DNA of 64,000 bases, taken from the NCBI RefSeq assembly GCF_003002815.1, contig NZ_PVTF01000006.1, forward strand, positions 1 to 64,000, in the 5' to 3' direction. Made by a program: the position numbers and the translations under genes. Source of the stretch: Umezawaea tangerina (lineage in GTDB: Bacteria > Actinomycetota > Actinomycetes > Mycobacteriales > Pseudonocardiaceae). Shown piece after piece: positions 15,658 to 24,491 of this stretch (positions within the stretch are counted from its first letter, which is position 1; each line of letters starts with the position of its first letter). The notes under the pieces are model-generated. The model worked only from the letters and a program-made list of their open reading frames with translations, ran no database searches and had not been told where the DNA came from.

Positions 15658-17703
15658 ATGGGAACCAAGAACAACGACAACGGCCACTCGGCAGGCCCGG
15701 TCGCTGTGGACGACCCGGCCAAGGTCCGCAACGTCGTGCTGGTCGGCCCCTCGGGGGCGGGCAAGACCACGCTGACGGAGGCGCTGCTCGCCGCGAGCGG
15801 CGTCGTCTCGCGGGCCGGGTCGGTCACCGAGGGCACGACCGTGTGCGACCACGACCCCGCCGCCGTGCGCCAGCAGCGCTCGGTCGGCCTCGCCGTCGCC
15901 CCGCTGCGGCACGGCGACTTCAAGATCAACCTCATCGACACCCCCGGTTACGCCGACTTCGTCGGGGAACTGCGCGCGGGTCTGCGGGCCGCCGACGCCG
16001 CCCTGTTCGTCGTCAACGCCTTCGAGGGCCTCGACGCCTCCACCACCGCGCTGTGGGCGGAGTGCGCCGCCGTCGGGATGCCGCGCGCGGTCGTGGTCAC
16101 CAGGACCGACCACCACCGCGCCGACGTCCGCGACGCGGTCATCGCCTGTCAGAACGCTTTCGGCGCCGGTGTGGTTCCCCTGTACGTGCCGCGCGGCGAC
16201 GGGCTGGTCGGGTTGATCACCGGCGACCCCGCCGTCCTGGAGGGCTACGCGGCCGAACGGGCCGAGCTGATCGAGGGGATCATCGCCGAGAGCGAGGACG
16301 AGACGCTCATGGAGCGCTACCTCGACGGCGAGGAGATCGACCAGTCGACGCTGATCGCGGACCTGGAGACGGCCGTGGCGCGCGGCTCGTTCCACCCGGT
16401 GCTGACGGTGTGCGCGGCGACCGGCATGGGCCTGACCGAGCTGCTGGACGGCATCGTCCGCGCGTTCCCGTCGCCGCTGGAGCACGCGCTGCCCGACGTG
16501 ATCGGCCTCTACGGCTTCCCCCGCCCCCGGCTGGCCGCCGACCCCGAGGGCCCGCTGGTCGCCGAGGTCGTGCGCACCGCCGTCGACTCCTACGTCGGCC
16601 GGGTGTCGGTCGTGCGGGTGTTCTCCGGGACGCTGCGGCCCGAGCGCCCCGTGCACGTGTCCGGGCACGGCATGGCCGACCGCGGCCACGAGGACCACGA
16701 CGCCGACGAGCGGGTCGCGCACATCTACTCGCCGCTGGGGTCCGCGCTGCGCGAGGTGCCCTACTGCGTGGCGGGCGACGTGTGCGCGTTGACGAAGCTC
16801 GGCTCGGCCGAGACCGGCGACACGGTGTCCGACCCCGACAAGCCGATGCTGATGGCGCCGTGGCCGATGCCCGAGCCGCTGCTGCCGGTCGCGGTCGTGC
16901 CGCGCAGCCGCAGCGACGAGGACAACCTGGCCCGCAACCTCAACCGGCTGGTCGCGGGCGACCCGACGCTGCGGCTGGAGCGCAACGCCGAGACCCACCA
17001 GATGGTGCTGTGGTGCATGGGTGAGGCGCACGCCGACGTCGTGCTGGCCAGGCTGCGCGCGGGCGGCGCGGAGGTCGACACCGAGCCGGTGCGGGTGTCG
17101 CTGCGCGAGACGTTCGCGGCGGCGGCGAAGGGCCACGGCAGGCACGTGAAGCAGTCCGGCGGGCACGGCCAGTACGCGGTGTGCGACATCGTCGTCGAAC
17201 CGCTCCCCCGCGGCGGCGGCTTCGAGTTCGTGGACCGGATCGTCGGCGGGGCCGTGCCGCACCAGTTCGTCCCCAGCATCGAGAAGGGCATCCGGGCGCA
17301 GCTGGACCGCGGTCTGCAGGACGGTCACCCGGTGGTCGACATCCGGGTCACCCTGGTCGACGGCAAGGCGCACTCGGTCGACTCCTCCGACGCCGCGTTC
17401 CAGACCGCGGGCTCGCTGGCGCTCAAGGACGCCGCCGCGAACTCCCGCCTGGCGCTGCTGGAGCCCACCGACGAGGTCTCCATCCGCCTGCCGGACGAGC
17501 ACCTCGGCACGGTGCTGGGCGACCTGTCCGGCAGGCGCGGACGGGTGCTCGGCACCGAGACCGACTCCACCGCGCACACCACGATCCGCGCCGAGGTGCC
17601 GAGCTCGGCGCTGCTCCGGTACGCCGTGGAGCTCCGCTCGCTCACCTCGGGCACGGCGTCGTTCAGCAGGCGCTTCGTCCGCTACGACCCGCTGCCCGGC
17701 TGA
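15658..17703 (+). CDS. Elongation factor G-like protein EF-G2
   Basis: 681 residues with the five-domain order of EF-G. A P-loop GPSGAGKTTLTEALL lies at about residues 26-40, the switch II motif DTPGYADFVGEL follows, and the C-terminal domain IV has GHGQYAVCDIVVEPLPRG. Departures from canonical EF-G are clear. The switch I RGITI motif reads RSVGLAVAPL, and the NKxD base-specificity motif reads TRTD. This matches the actinobacterial EF-G2 paralogues (mycobacterial EF-G2 has been reported to bind ribosomes with little or no GTPase activity). The ATG at 15658 is preferred over that at 15643 because GGAGGG lies 7 nt upstream. It is probably not the housekeeping fusA, which should be elsewhere with rpsL. 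Confidence 0.9.
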   Translation: MGTKNNDNGHSAGPVAVDDPAKVRNVVLVGPSGAGKTTLTEALLAASGVVSRAGSVTEGTTVCDHDPAAVRQQRSVGLAVAPLRHGDFKINLIDTPGYADFVGELRAGLRAADAALFVVNAFEGLDASTTALWAECAAVGMPRAVVVTRTDHHRADVRDAVIACQNAFGAGVVPLYVPRGDGLVGLITGDPAVLEGYAAERAELIEGIIAESEDETLMERYLDGEEIDQSTLIADLETAVARGSFHPVLTVCAATGMGLTELLDGIVRAFPSPLEHALPDVIGLYGFPRPRLAADPEGPLVAEVVRTAVDSYVGRVSVVRVFSGTLRPERPVHVSGHGMADRGHEDHDADERVAHIYSPLGSALREVPYCVAGDVCALTKLGSAETGDTVSDPDKPMLMAPWPMPEPLLPVAVVPRSRSDEDNLARNLNRLVAGDPTLRLERNAETHQMVLWCMGEAHADVVLARLRAGGAEVDTEPVRVSLRETFAAAAKGHGRHVKQSGGHGQYAVCDIVVEPLPRGGGFEFVDRIVGGAVPHQFVPSIEKGIRAQLDRGLQDGHPVVDIRVTLVDGKAHSVDSSDAAFQTAGSLALKDAAANSRLALLEPTDEVSIRLPDEHLGTVLGDLSGRRGRVLGTETDSTAHTTIRAEVPSSALLRYAVELRSLTSGTASFSRRFVRYDPLPG

Positions 17704-17709
17704 GCCCCG

Positions 17710-18663
17710 TCACCACTTGCCGAGCTCGGCGGTGCGCGGGCCGGACATGTGCAGGCGGAACACCGCGACGCCGTGGCTCGTCCTGATGTCCACGACCTCG
17801 CAGATCTGCCGGGTGATCCACAGCCCGTCGCCGGTCTCGCCCGAGGCGTGCATCTCCGGCGGGCGGAACCCGGCGAACGGGCCCAGGTCGCCGGACGCGG
17901 CACCGCTGAGCTCGCAGACCACGGCGCCGCCGTCGACCCACATCGCCACGTGGCCGTCGTCGCGCAGGAACGCCAGCGCCTCGCCGACCGCGACGGTCAG
18001 CATCGCCGCGCTGTCCTCGGACAGCCCGAGGTCGACCGCCGTGCCGACGATGAAGCGGCGCAACGCGTTCGGGTCGCCGCGCAGCGGCTGCACGGCGGCG
18101 TCGGCCGGGCGTTCGGGCAGCGGCACGGCGTCGCAGGCGTGGGCGTACTCGACCGGGTCGACGTACTCCGCCGACGGGACGTACTCGGTGCCGCGCACGT
18201 CGGCCGGGTGCGTCCTGAGGGCGTGCGACACGCCCTCCTCCGACACGACCCTCGTGTCGTACGGGCAGATCATCCACACGTTGGTGTCGGCGAGCACGAC
18301 GTTGAGGCCGGACTCCATCCGCCGCCACGCGCGCACGTCGCGCTCGGTGCGACCGGCCCACAACGGCTCCGCGAGCACGCGCACGTTGCGGCCGGAACCG
18401 GGCGACCTGCGCTGCCAGTAGCGGAAGAACTCGGTCGCGCGCTCCGGCGGTCTGCGGCCGAAGTACGCGGTCTCGGCGTGGTCGAAGTCGTCGGCCCGCC
18501 CGCCCAGCGCGCGGCGGAGCAGGTCGATGTTGGCGGGCGTCGTGGTGACCAGGACGGGCTCGCCGAGGTCGAGCCCGCCGACGACGAACGGCACGGCCAT
18601 CGCGAGGAACTCCTCGTCGCTGCCGTACACCGCCGCGTCGTGCCGGAAGTTCGCGTTGGTCAT
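17710..18663 (-). CDS. MEDS-domain sensor with anti-sigma-type HATPase domain
   Basis: 317 residues. The N-terminal half (residues about 5-190) matches the MEDS (DcmR-type sensory) domain: HDAAVYGSDEEFLAMAVPFV, EPVLVTTTPANIDLLRRALG, WMICPYDTR. The C-terminal half resembles an RsbW-type HATPase_c domain, with VGEALAFLRDDGH as a degenerate N-box and SGETGDGLWITRQICEVVDIR as the G-box region. Such proteins occur in actinomycetes beside STAS proteins and are thought to act in partner-switching control of sigma factors. The start ATG overlaps the stop of the upstream STAS gene by four bases. The ligand is unknown. The canonical N-box asparagine is not evident, so kinase activity is doubtful. Confidence 0.8.
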   Translation of the reverse strand: MTNANFRHDAAVYGSDEEFLAMAVPFVVGGLDLGEPVLVTTTPANIDLLRRALGGRADDFDHAETAYFGRRPPERATEFFRYWQRRSPGSGRNVRVLAEPLWAGRTERDVRAWRRMESGLNVVLADTNVWMICPYDTRVVSEEGVSHALRTHPADVRGTEYVPSAEYVDPVEYAHACDAVPLPERPADAAVQPLRGDPNALRRFIVGTAVDLGLSEDSAAMLTVAVGEALAFLRDDGHVAMWVDGGAVVCELSGAASGDLGPFAGFRPPEMHASGETGDGLWITRQICEVVDIRTSHGVAVFRLHMSGPRTAELGKW

Positions 18664-18977
18664 CGCCGCACTTCTCCGTTCACCATGACCAGGCCGGGGG
18701 CGTTGGCCCACCCGACAGCACCGATGGCCCATTCGTGGTGGGGCGCGAGGGCGAGGACGAGGCTGCGGCCGTCCTGCGCCAGCTCGCCCGCGGTCCTCAC
18801 CAACGTCCGCACGGTGCCGAGCAGCAGGAACGGAACCTGCCGCACGTCCACCCTTACCTCGCCGTGGGCGGAGGTGCTGCCGTCGAGGAGGGCGGATCGC
18901 AGGGTGTCGAGGTCCGCGACGCCTATCGTGCCGGTCAGGACCAGGCCCGGAGGGTCGCCGTGGGGCGTGATGACCAC
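18660..18977 (-). CDS. STAS-domain protein (anti-sigma factor antagonist type)
   Basis: About 105 residues. LVLTGTIGVADLDTLRSALLDG followed by GEVRVDVRQVPFLLLGTVRTLVRTA and LVLALAPHHEWAIGAVGW corresponds to the beta-alpha STAS fold. The usual phosphorylated Ser/Thr position, within a D-x-S/T segment, reads VPFLLLGT, so it is poorly conserved. A GTG at 18975-18977 is chosen because AAGGAG lies 10 nt upstream. A longer version from 19040 is possible. It is translationally coupled to the MEDS/HATPase gene by an ATGA overlap, which points to a two-protein partner-switch module. Confidence 0.72.
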   Translation of the reverse strand: MVITPHGDPPGLVLTGTIGVADLDTLRSALLDGSTSAHGEVRVDVRQVPFLLLGTVRTLVRTAGELAQDGRSLVLALAPHHEWAIGAVGWANAPGLVMVNGEVRR

Positions 18978-19120
18978 TTCTTCTGTGCTCCTTGCGCGAA
19001 ATTCCGCGGACACCACCCCGGCCCCGGACGGGATGCGCACGTTCCGGGAAACCGTACGTGATCGGATGTCGCGCGTTCAACTCACCCGATCAGGTAAACG
19101 TCATTCCACTCCGACGCGAA

Positions 19121-19151
19121 ACGGGGACCGCCCGAGAACTGCGGTCCCCGT
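19121..19151 (-). terminator. Hairpin terminator after the malectin-domain gene
   Basis: ACGGGGACCGC (19121-19131) pairs with GCGGTCCCCGT (19141-19151) across a 9-nt loop, 13 bp beyond the stop codon. The rest of the gap up to the STAS gene shows no gene. Confidence 0.8.
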
Positions 19152-19164
19152 CGGATTCCTCAGC

Positions 19165-19752
19165 TCACGGGGTGACCGGGACCAGCGCGATCGCGTTCAC
19201 CTGCGGCTGGTCCTCCTTGCCGCGGATGAAGTCGATGGTGACGGTCCCGGACTCACCGACCACCGCCGTGAAGTCGCGCTCCACGCCGAAGGAGTTCGTG
19301 CCGTCGGCGCCGCGGGCGATCGCGGTGGCGATGATGTCGAAGTCGGTCAGCACCTTGGTGCCGTCGACGGCGACGTCGAAGACCCGCTTGCCCGGCTTGC
19401 CCTTGAAGTACCAGTCCATGAAGTACAACCGCACCTCGTAGGTGGCGCCGGGCGTGAGACCGGTGACCGCGTAGGTGGACTCCAGGTAGCGGGACGTGTG
19501 CCAGATGTCGGCCGGGATCGGGTGCGCGGTCGTGGGCCCCCAGTTGGGCAGGCTCGGCGCGCTCGCGGGCTTGGTCTCGGTGAGCCCGCCGGTGCCGAAG
19601 GCGTCGGGGGCGAAGGTCGCGTCACCGGCACCTCCGACGTCGATCAGCACGGCCGTCGGGTCGGCCTGCGCCACGCCGGCACCGCCGAACGCCAGCGCCA
19701 GCGCGGTCACCACCGCCGCTGTCGTCCGAAATGGGGAGAAAGCAGTCTTCAC
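19165..19752 (-). CDS. Secreted malectin/CBM57-like domain protein
   Basis: 195 residues. A signal peptide occupies about residues 1-31 (VKTAFSPFRTTAAVVTALAL then AQA). The mature protein is essentially one malectin-type beta-sandwich: VLIDVGGAGDATFAPDAF, YLESTYAVTGLTPGATYEVRLYF, the MDWY-FKGKPGKRVFDVAVDG strand and VTIDFIRGKEDQPQVNAIAL. Malectin/CBM57 domains bind sugars and usually accompany glycoside hydrolases. Here the domain is alone, so a stand-alone carbohydrate-binding or envelope role is inferred. The GTG at 19750-19752 gives a sensible signal peptide. Single-gene transcript flanked by hairpins on both sides. Confidence 0.8.
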   Translation of the reverse strand: MKTAFSPFRTTAAVVTALALAFGGAGVAQADPTAVLIDVGGAGDATFAPDAFGTGGLTETKPASAPSLPNWGPTTAHPIPADIWHTSRYLESTYAVTGLTPGATYEVRLYFMDWYFKGKPGKRVFDVAVDGTKVLTDFDIIATAIARGADGTNSFGVERDFTAVVGESGTVTIDFIRGKEDQPQVNAIALVPVTP

Positions 19753-19870
19753 GAGCACTCCAGTCCTTGGAACGGGGACTTCCCTCGAACTCCAAGCTAG
19801 AGCGGAGGACTGGTGAAAAGAATGTACGCACGGGCACGAAGCCCATCCCGAAAACACCCGGAGAACAGGG

Positions 19871-19915
19871 GTCGGAAAATGGTTATGGGGCGTGCACCCC
19901 ATAACCACTCCCGAC
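19871..19915 (-). terminator. Strong intrinsic terminator after mmsA
   Basis: TGGTTATGGGG (19880-19890) pairs with CCCCATAACCA (19897-19907), flanked by an outer GTCGG/CCGAC pair. On the minus strand the stem is followed by TTTT, so it looks like a classical terminator for the aminotransferase-mmsA transcript. Confidence 0.85.
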
Positions 19916-19926
19916 TTTCCTCCCGA

Positions 19927-21417
19927 TCAGGTGTTGCGCGGGAACCCGAGGTTGACGCCGCCGTGCGACGGGTCGAGCCACCGGCTGGTGACGACCTTGG
20001 TGCGGGTGAAGAAGTGCACGCCCTCCGGGCCGTAGGCGTGCGAGTCGCCGAACAGCGAGTCCTTCCAGCCGCCGAACGAGTAGTAGGCGACCGGCACCGG
20101 GATCGGCACGTTCACGCCGACCATGCCGACCTCGACCTCGTTCTGGAACCGCCGGGCGGCACCGCCGTCGTTGGTGAAGATCGCCGTGCCGTTGCCGTAG
20201 GGGTTGTCGTTGACGACCTCCACGGCCTCGTCGTAGGCGGGCACCCGCAGCACGGACAGCACCGGACCGAAGATCTCGTCGGTGTAGACGCTCATGTCCG
20301 TGCCGACGTGGTCGAACAGCGTGGGCCCGAGCCAGAACCCGGCGTCGGCGCCGTCGATCGGGTGCCCGCGGCCGTCGACCACCAGCGACGCGCCCTCCGC
20401 GACGCCTGCCTCCACGTAGGACACGACCTTGTCGCGGTGCGCGCCGGTGACCAGCGGCCCCATCTCGCAGCCCGGCCGACGGCCGTCGCCCACGTGCAGG
20501 TCGGCGATCCGCTCGCGGATCTTGGCCACCAGCTCGTCGCCGACCGGGTCGACCGCGACCACCACGGAGATCGCCATGCAGCGCTCCCCCGCGGACCCGA
20601 ACCCGGCCGACACCGCCGCGTCCGCGGCCAGGTCGAGGTCGGCGTCGGGCAGCACGACCATGTGGTTCTTGGCCCCTCCCAACGCCTGCACGCGCTTGCC
20701 GTTGGCCGTCCCGGTCTCGTAGACGTACCGCGCGATGGGCGTGGACCCGACGAACGACACCGCCTTCACGTCGCGGTGCTCCAGGATCCGGTCCACGGCG
20801 ACCTTGTCGCCGTGCACGACGTTCAGCACCCCGTCGGGCAGCCCGGCCTCGGCGAAGAGGTCCGCGATGAAGTTCGCCGCGGACGGGTCCTTCTCGCTCG
20901 GCTTGAGCACCACGGTGTTGCCGCACGCGATCGCGTTCGGCACGAACCACAGCGGGACCATCGCCGGGAAGTTGAACGGCGAGATCACCCCGACCACGCC
21001 GAGCGGCTGCAGGATCGAGTACACGTCGACCTTCGTCGAGGCGTTCTCGCTGAAGCCGCCCTTGACCAGGTTGGGGATGCCGCAGGCGAACTCGACCGCC
21101 TCCAGCGCCCGCTGGATCTCCCCCGCCGCGTCGGGGAGGACCTTGCCGTGCTCGGCCGTGACGATCGCGGCCAGCTCGTCCTTGCGGGCGTTGAACAGCT
21201 CGCGGAACGCGAACATGACCGAGGCCCGCTGGGCGAGGGAGGCGCCGCGCCACTTGGCGAACGCGCCCTTGGCCGCGGCCACCGCCTCGTCCACGTCGGC
21301 CGTGCTCGCGAAGTCGACCGTGCTCGCCACCTCGCCGGTGGCCGGGTCGTAGACGTCGCCGGTCCGCTCGCCGACACCGGCCCACGTCTTGCCGCCGATC
21401 CGATGCGTGATCCTCAC
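19927..21417 (-). CDS. mmsA: CoA-acylating (methyl)malonate-semialdehyde dehydrogenase
   Basis: This 496-residue aldehyde dehydrogenase converts malonate or methylmalonate semialdehyde plus CoA and NAD to acetyl- or propionyl-CoA. ISPFNFPAMVPLWFVPNAIACGNTVVLKPSEKDPS (about 145-180) and FGSAGERCMAIS, with the catalytic cysteine, are specific to the MmsA/IolA group. The serine-containing ERCMAIS and NVPIPVPVAYYSFGG segments further support it. Its ATG overlaps the upstream aminotransferase stop by four bases. Together they would take beta-alanine or 3-aminoisobutyrate, the products of uracil/thymine breakdown encoded at 27.9-32.6 kb, to central metabolism. A role in valine or inositol degradation is also possible. 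Confidence 0.93.
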   Translation of the reverse strand: MRITHRIGGKTWAGVGERTGDVYDPATGEVASTVDFASTADVDEAVAAAKGAFAKWRGASLAQRASVMFAFRELFNARKDELAAIVTAEHGKVLPDAAGEIQRALEAVEFACGIPNLVKGGFSENASTKVDVYSILQPLGVVGVISPFNFPAMVPLWFVPNAIACGNTVVLKPSEKDPSAANFIADLFAEAGLPDGVLNVVHGDKVAVDRILEHRDVKAVSFVGSTPIARYVYETGTANGKRVQALGGAKNHMVVLPDADLDLAADAAVSAGFGSAGERCMAISVVVAVDPVGDELVAKIRERIADLHVGDGRRPGCEMGPLVTGAHRDKVVSYVEAGVAEGASLVVDGRGHPIDGADAGFWLGPTLFDHVGTDMSVYTDEIFGPVLSVLRVPAYDEAVEVVNDNPYGNGTAIFTNDGGAARRFQNEVEVGMVGVNVPIPVPVAYYSFGGWKDSLFGDSHAYGPEGVHFFTRTKVVTSRWLDPSHGGVNLGFPRNT

Positions 21418-22706
21418 GCGGACGCCTCCCCGATAGCTCCGCGCAGCGCCACGAGCGCCTCCTCGACCTCGTCGGCCGTCACCGTCATCGGCGGTGCGAG
21501 CCGGATCACGTTGCCGTACAAGCCGCCCTTGCCGATCAGCAGGCCGCGTTCGCGGGCGCCCTCGAGCACCGCGAGCGCCGCCTTCGGGGCGGGTTCGCCG
21601 TCCGGGCCGACCAGCTCGATGCCGACCATCAGGCCCTTGCCGCGGACGTCGCCGACGACCGGGTTGTCCTCGGCGATCGAGCGCAGCCCCTCGGTCAGCC
21701 GGGCGCCGAGCTTGAGCGCGTTGGCCTGGAGGTCGTGCTCCAGCACGTAGTCCAGCGTGGCCAGGGCTCCGGCCGTGGAGACCGGGTTGCCGCCGAACGT
21801 GGACAGCGAGTTCGCGCCGAGGCAGTCCATCAGGTCCGCGCGCGCCACGACGCCGCCGATCGCGAGCCCGTTGCCCAGGCCCTTCGCGAACGTCATCGCG
21901 TCCGGCACGACCCCGTGCGCCCCGATGCCCCAGAAGTGCTCGCCGGTGCGACCCCAGCCGGTCTGCACCTCGTCCGAGATGAAGAGGATCCCGTACTCGT
22001 CCAGGACCTCCTTGAACGCGCCGAACAGCCCGTCCGGCGGGGTGGTGAACCCGCCGACGCCCTGGATCGGCTCGGCGATCATGCAGGCGACGTCGCCCGC
22101 CGTGGTCACCTCGATGACCTCGCGCAGGTCGTCGACGCAGGCCTTGACGTAGTCGGCGTCGGACAGGTGGCGGAACGGGCTGCGGAAGCGGTAGCCGCCG
22201 TGCACCCAGCTGACCTTGACCGGGCTCAGCGAGCTGGCCGACCAGCCGCGGTTGCCGGTGATGGCGACGGTCGCGAACGCGCGGCCGTGGTAGGAGTTGC
22301 GCAGCGCCATGACCTGGTCGCTGCGGCGGTACTGGGTGGCGAGCATGAGCGCCGTCTCGTTGGCCTCGGTGCCCGAGTTCGTGAAGAACACCTTGGCGTC
22401 CGGGATGCCGGACAGCTCGGCGATCCGCTCGGCCAGCTCCACCTGCTTGTCGATCAGGTAGAGCGTCGAGGTGTGGAACACGCCGGTGTCGAGCTGGGCG
22501 CGGATCGCGTCGGAGATCTCGGGGACGTCGTAGCCGACCGCGTTGGTCAGGATCCCCGCGAAGAAGTCGAGGTAGGTGCGGCCTTCTCGGTCGGTCACGC
22601 GCCTGCCGCTCGCGCTCGCGATCTCGATCGGCTCGTCGTAGAACAGGGCCATCCAGTTGGGCATGACCGCTCGGTGCCGGGCGAGCAGTTCCCGGTGTGC
22701 CGCCAT
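21414..22706 (-). CDS. Class-III omega-aminotransferase (beta-alanine/aminoisobutyrate type)
   Basis: 430 residues, a PLP fold-type I enzyme. Motifs include FFTNSGTEANETALMLATQYR, RNSYHGRAFATVAITGN, LFISDEVQTGWGRTGEHFWG and the PLP lysine in MTFAKGLGNGLAIGG. The family moves the amino group of omega-amino acids to pyruvate or 2-oxoglutarate. Coupling to mmsA (ATGA overlap) and proximity to pyrimidine-degrading genes suggest beta-alanine and 3-aminoisobutyrate as substrates. The ATG at 22704-22706 has GGAGG 5 nt upstream. It diverges from a PucR-type regulator. An inverted repeat, CACAAC (22767-22772) with GTTGTG (22802-22807), lies in the shared gap. Confidence 0.88.
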   Translation of the reverse strand: MAAHRELLARHRAVMPNWMALFYDEPIEIASASGRRVTDREGRTYLDFFAGILTNAVGYDVPEISDAIRAQLDTGVFHTSTLYLIDKQVELAERIAELSGIPDAKVFFTNSGTEANETALMLATQYRRSDQVMALRNSYHGRAFATVAITGNRGWSASSLSPVKVSWVHGGYRFRSPFRHLSDADYVKACVDDLREVIEVTTAGDVACMIAEPIQGVGGFTTPPDGLFGAFKEVLDEYGILFISDEVQTGWGRTGEHFWGIGAHGVVPDAMTFAKGLGNGLAIGGVVARADLMDCLGANSLSTFGGNPVSTAGALATLDYVLEHDLQANALKLGARLTEGLRSIAEDNPVVGDVRGKGLMVGIELVGPDGEPAPKAALAVLEGARERGLLIGKGGLYGNVIRLAPPMTVTADEVEEALVALRGAIGEASA

Positions 22707-22810
22707 CGCGTCCTCCGTCTGTAGTCCTGTCCCCGAGTCTGGTGGGACCGGTGTCCGGCCACCATGCACAACCTGTACCCCTTTGCCGTTGATCGCATTA
22801 CGTTGTGTCC

Positions 22811-24427
22811 ATGTACCCCACGGTCGCCGAAGCGCTGGCCCTCCCGGTGGTCCGGCGCGGCAGGCCGCGGGTGATCGCCGGGGCCGCGGGGATGCAGGGG
22901 CGGGTGCGCTGGGCGCACGTGGCGGAGGTCGCCGACATCGCGCACCTGCTGCGCGGCGGCGAGCTCGTGCTGACGACGGGGCTGCTGCTGCCCGCGGACG
23001 ACGCGGGGCTCACCCGGTACGTCGACGACCTGGCCGCGGTCGGTGCCGCGGGACTGGTCGTGGAGCTGGTGCGGCGGTGGAGCGACGAGGTGCCGGGCGC
23101 GCTGGTGAGCGCCGCCGAGCGGCACGGGCTGCCGCTGGTCACGCTCGCCCAGGAGACCAGGTTCGTGACCGTGACCGAGGCGGTGGTGGCGCTGATCGTG
23201 GACGCGCAGCTGGCCGAGCTGCGGGCCGCCGAGCAGGTGCACGAGACGTTCACCGCGCTGACCGTCGCGGGCGCGGAACCGGCCGAGGTGCTGCGCGAGG
23301 TGGCCCGCACCGCCGGGCTGCCGGTCGTGCTGGAGACGCTGGGCCACGAGGTGCTCGCCTACGACGCGGCGGGCGAGGACCCGACGGCGCTGCTGGCCGA
23401 CTGGGGGCAGCGGTCGCGGGCGATCTCGGTGTCCGAGCGGACCGCCTACCACGAGGAGTCCGGCTGGCTGGTCACCGTCGTCGGCGCCCGCGGCGCGGAC
23501 TGGGGGCGGCTGGTGCTGGTGTCGCCGGAGGCCCCGCCGCACCGGCACGTGGTCGTCGCCGAACGCGCCGCGTCCGCGCTGGCCGTGCACCGGCTCGTGG
23601 CGCGCGACCGGGAGTCGTTGGAACGGCAGACCCACCGCACGCTGCTGGCCCAGCTGCTGGGCGAGGCGCAGCCGCCGACGGACCTGTCCGCGCGGGCGGC
23701 GGCGTTGGGCGTGCCGCTGGAACGCAGGCAGCTGGTCGGCATCGCGATCCGGCCGGGCACCTCGCCGTCACCCGCGCAGGCGTTGGCGACGCAGGAGGTG
23801 CTGCGGGACCTGGCGGAGGCGACCGCGTTGGCCGCGCGCCGGGTGACCGTGCCCGCGCTGGTCGGTGTCGTGGACGACACCAGTGTGCGGGCCCTGCTGT
23901 CGCTGCCGTCGACGGCCGGGCTGGACGGGGTGCTGCGCAGGCTGGCCAAGGAGGTGCACCGGATGGCCGCCACCACGCAGCACGGACTGCCCGTCGTCAT
24001 GGCCGCGGGCACCACCGTGACCGTCGTGGCCGACGTGCGCCGCAGTCTCGGCGAGGCCGCGCACATCGCGGGTGCGGCGCTGCGGTCGCCGGGCACCCGG
24101 CTGTACCACCGGCTCGACGACGTGCGGCTGCACGGGTTGCTGCACCTGCTGCGCGAGGACGAACGGCTGCGCGCCTTCGCCGACCGCGAGCTGGGGCCGT
24201 TGCTGGCCCGCGACACCGCGCAGGGCAGCAGGCTCGTCGAGCTGCTGCGGTGCCTGTGCGAGCACGGTGGCAACAAGTCCGCCGCCGCGGCCGCCGCGCA
24301 CCTGTCGCGAACGGCGTACTACCAACAACTCGCGAGGATCGAACAGGTGCTGGGGGTTTCGCTGGAGGACCCGGAGTCGATCCTGTCCTTGCACGTCGCA
24401 CTGCTGGTGCACGACCTCAAGGCGTGA
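22811..24427 (+). CDS. PucR-family transcriptional regulator
   Basis: 538 residues. An N-terminal PucR ligand-binding domain (residues about 1-125: YPTVAEALALPVVRRGRPRV, WAHVAEVADIAHLLRGGELVLTTG) is followed by a GAF-like middle. A GGDEF-like domain precedes a C-terminal CdaR/PucR_C30-type HTH (LLRCLCEHGGNKSAAAAAAHLSRTAYY, with YQQLARIEQVLGVSL). PucR-type proteins activate purine, pyrimidine or omega-amino-acid degradation genes. It is divergent from the aminotransferase-mmsA pair, so control of beta-alanine catabolism is the likely role. A GTG at 22805 or the ATG at 22811 may start translation, and neither has a strong ribosome site. Confidence 0.92.
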   Translation: MYPTVAEALALPVVRRGRPRVIAGAAGMQGRVRWAHVAEVADIAHLLRGGELVLTTGLLLPADDAGLTRYVDDLAAVGAAGLVVELVRRWSDEVPGALVSAAERHGLPLVTLAQETRFVTVTEAVVALIVDAQLAELRAAEQVHETFTALTVAGAEPAEVLREVARTAGLPVVLETLGHEVLAYDAAGEDPTALLADWGQRSRAISVSERTAYHEESGWLVTVVGARGADWGRLVLVSPEAPPHRHVVVAERAASALAVHRLVARDRESLERQTHRTLLAQLLGEAQPPTDLSARAAALGVPLERRQLVGIAIRPGTSPSPAQALATQEVLRDLAEATALAARRVTVPALVGVVDDTSVRALLSLPSTAGLDGVLRRLAKEVHRMAATTQHGLPVVMAAGTTVTVVADVRRSLGEAAHIAGAALRSPGTRLYHRLDDVRLHGLLHLLREDERLRAFADRELGPLLARDTAQGSRLVELLRCLCEHGGNKSAAAAAAHLSRTAYYQQLARIEQVLGVSLEDPESILSLHVALLVHDLKA

Positions 24428-24428
24428 A

Positions 24429-24486
24429 CGCACAACAAGCCCATGACGCAGGTGCCACTGCGTCATGGGCTCGTCGACGTTGTGCG
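24429..24486. terminator. Bidirectional hairpin terminator between convergent genes
   Basis: AGCCCATGACGCAG (24438-24451) pairs perfectly with CTGCGTCATGGGCT (24458-24471) across GTGCCA. An outer CGCACAAC/GTTGTGCG pairing extends the stem. It separates the PucR gene from the minus-strand Pro-rich gene. Confidence 0.9.
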
Positions 24487-24491
24487 GGGGC

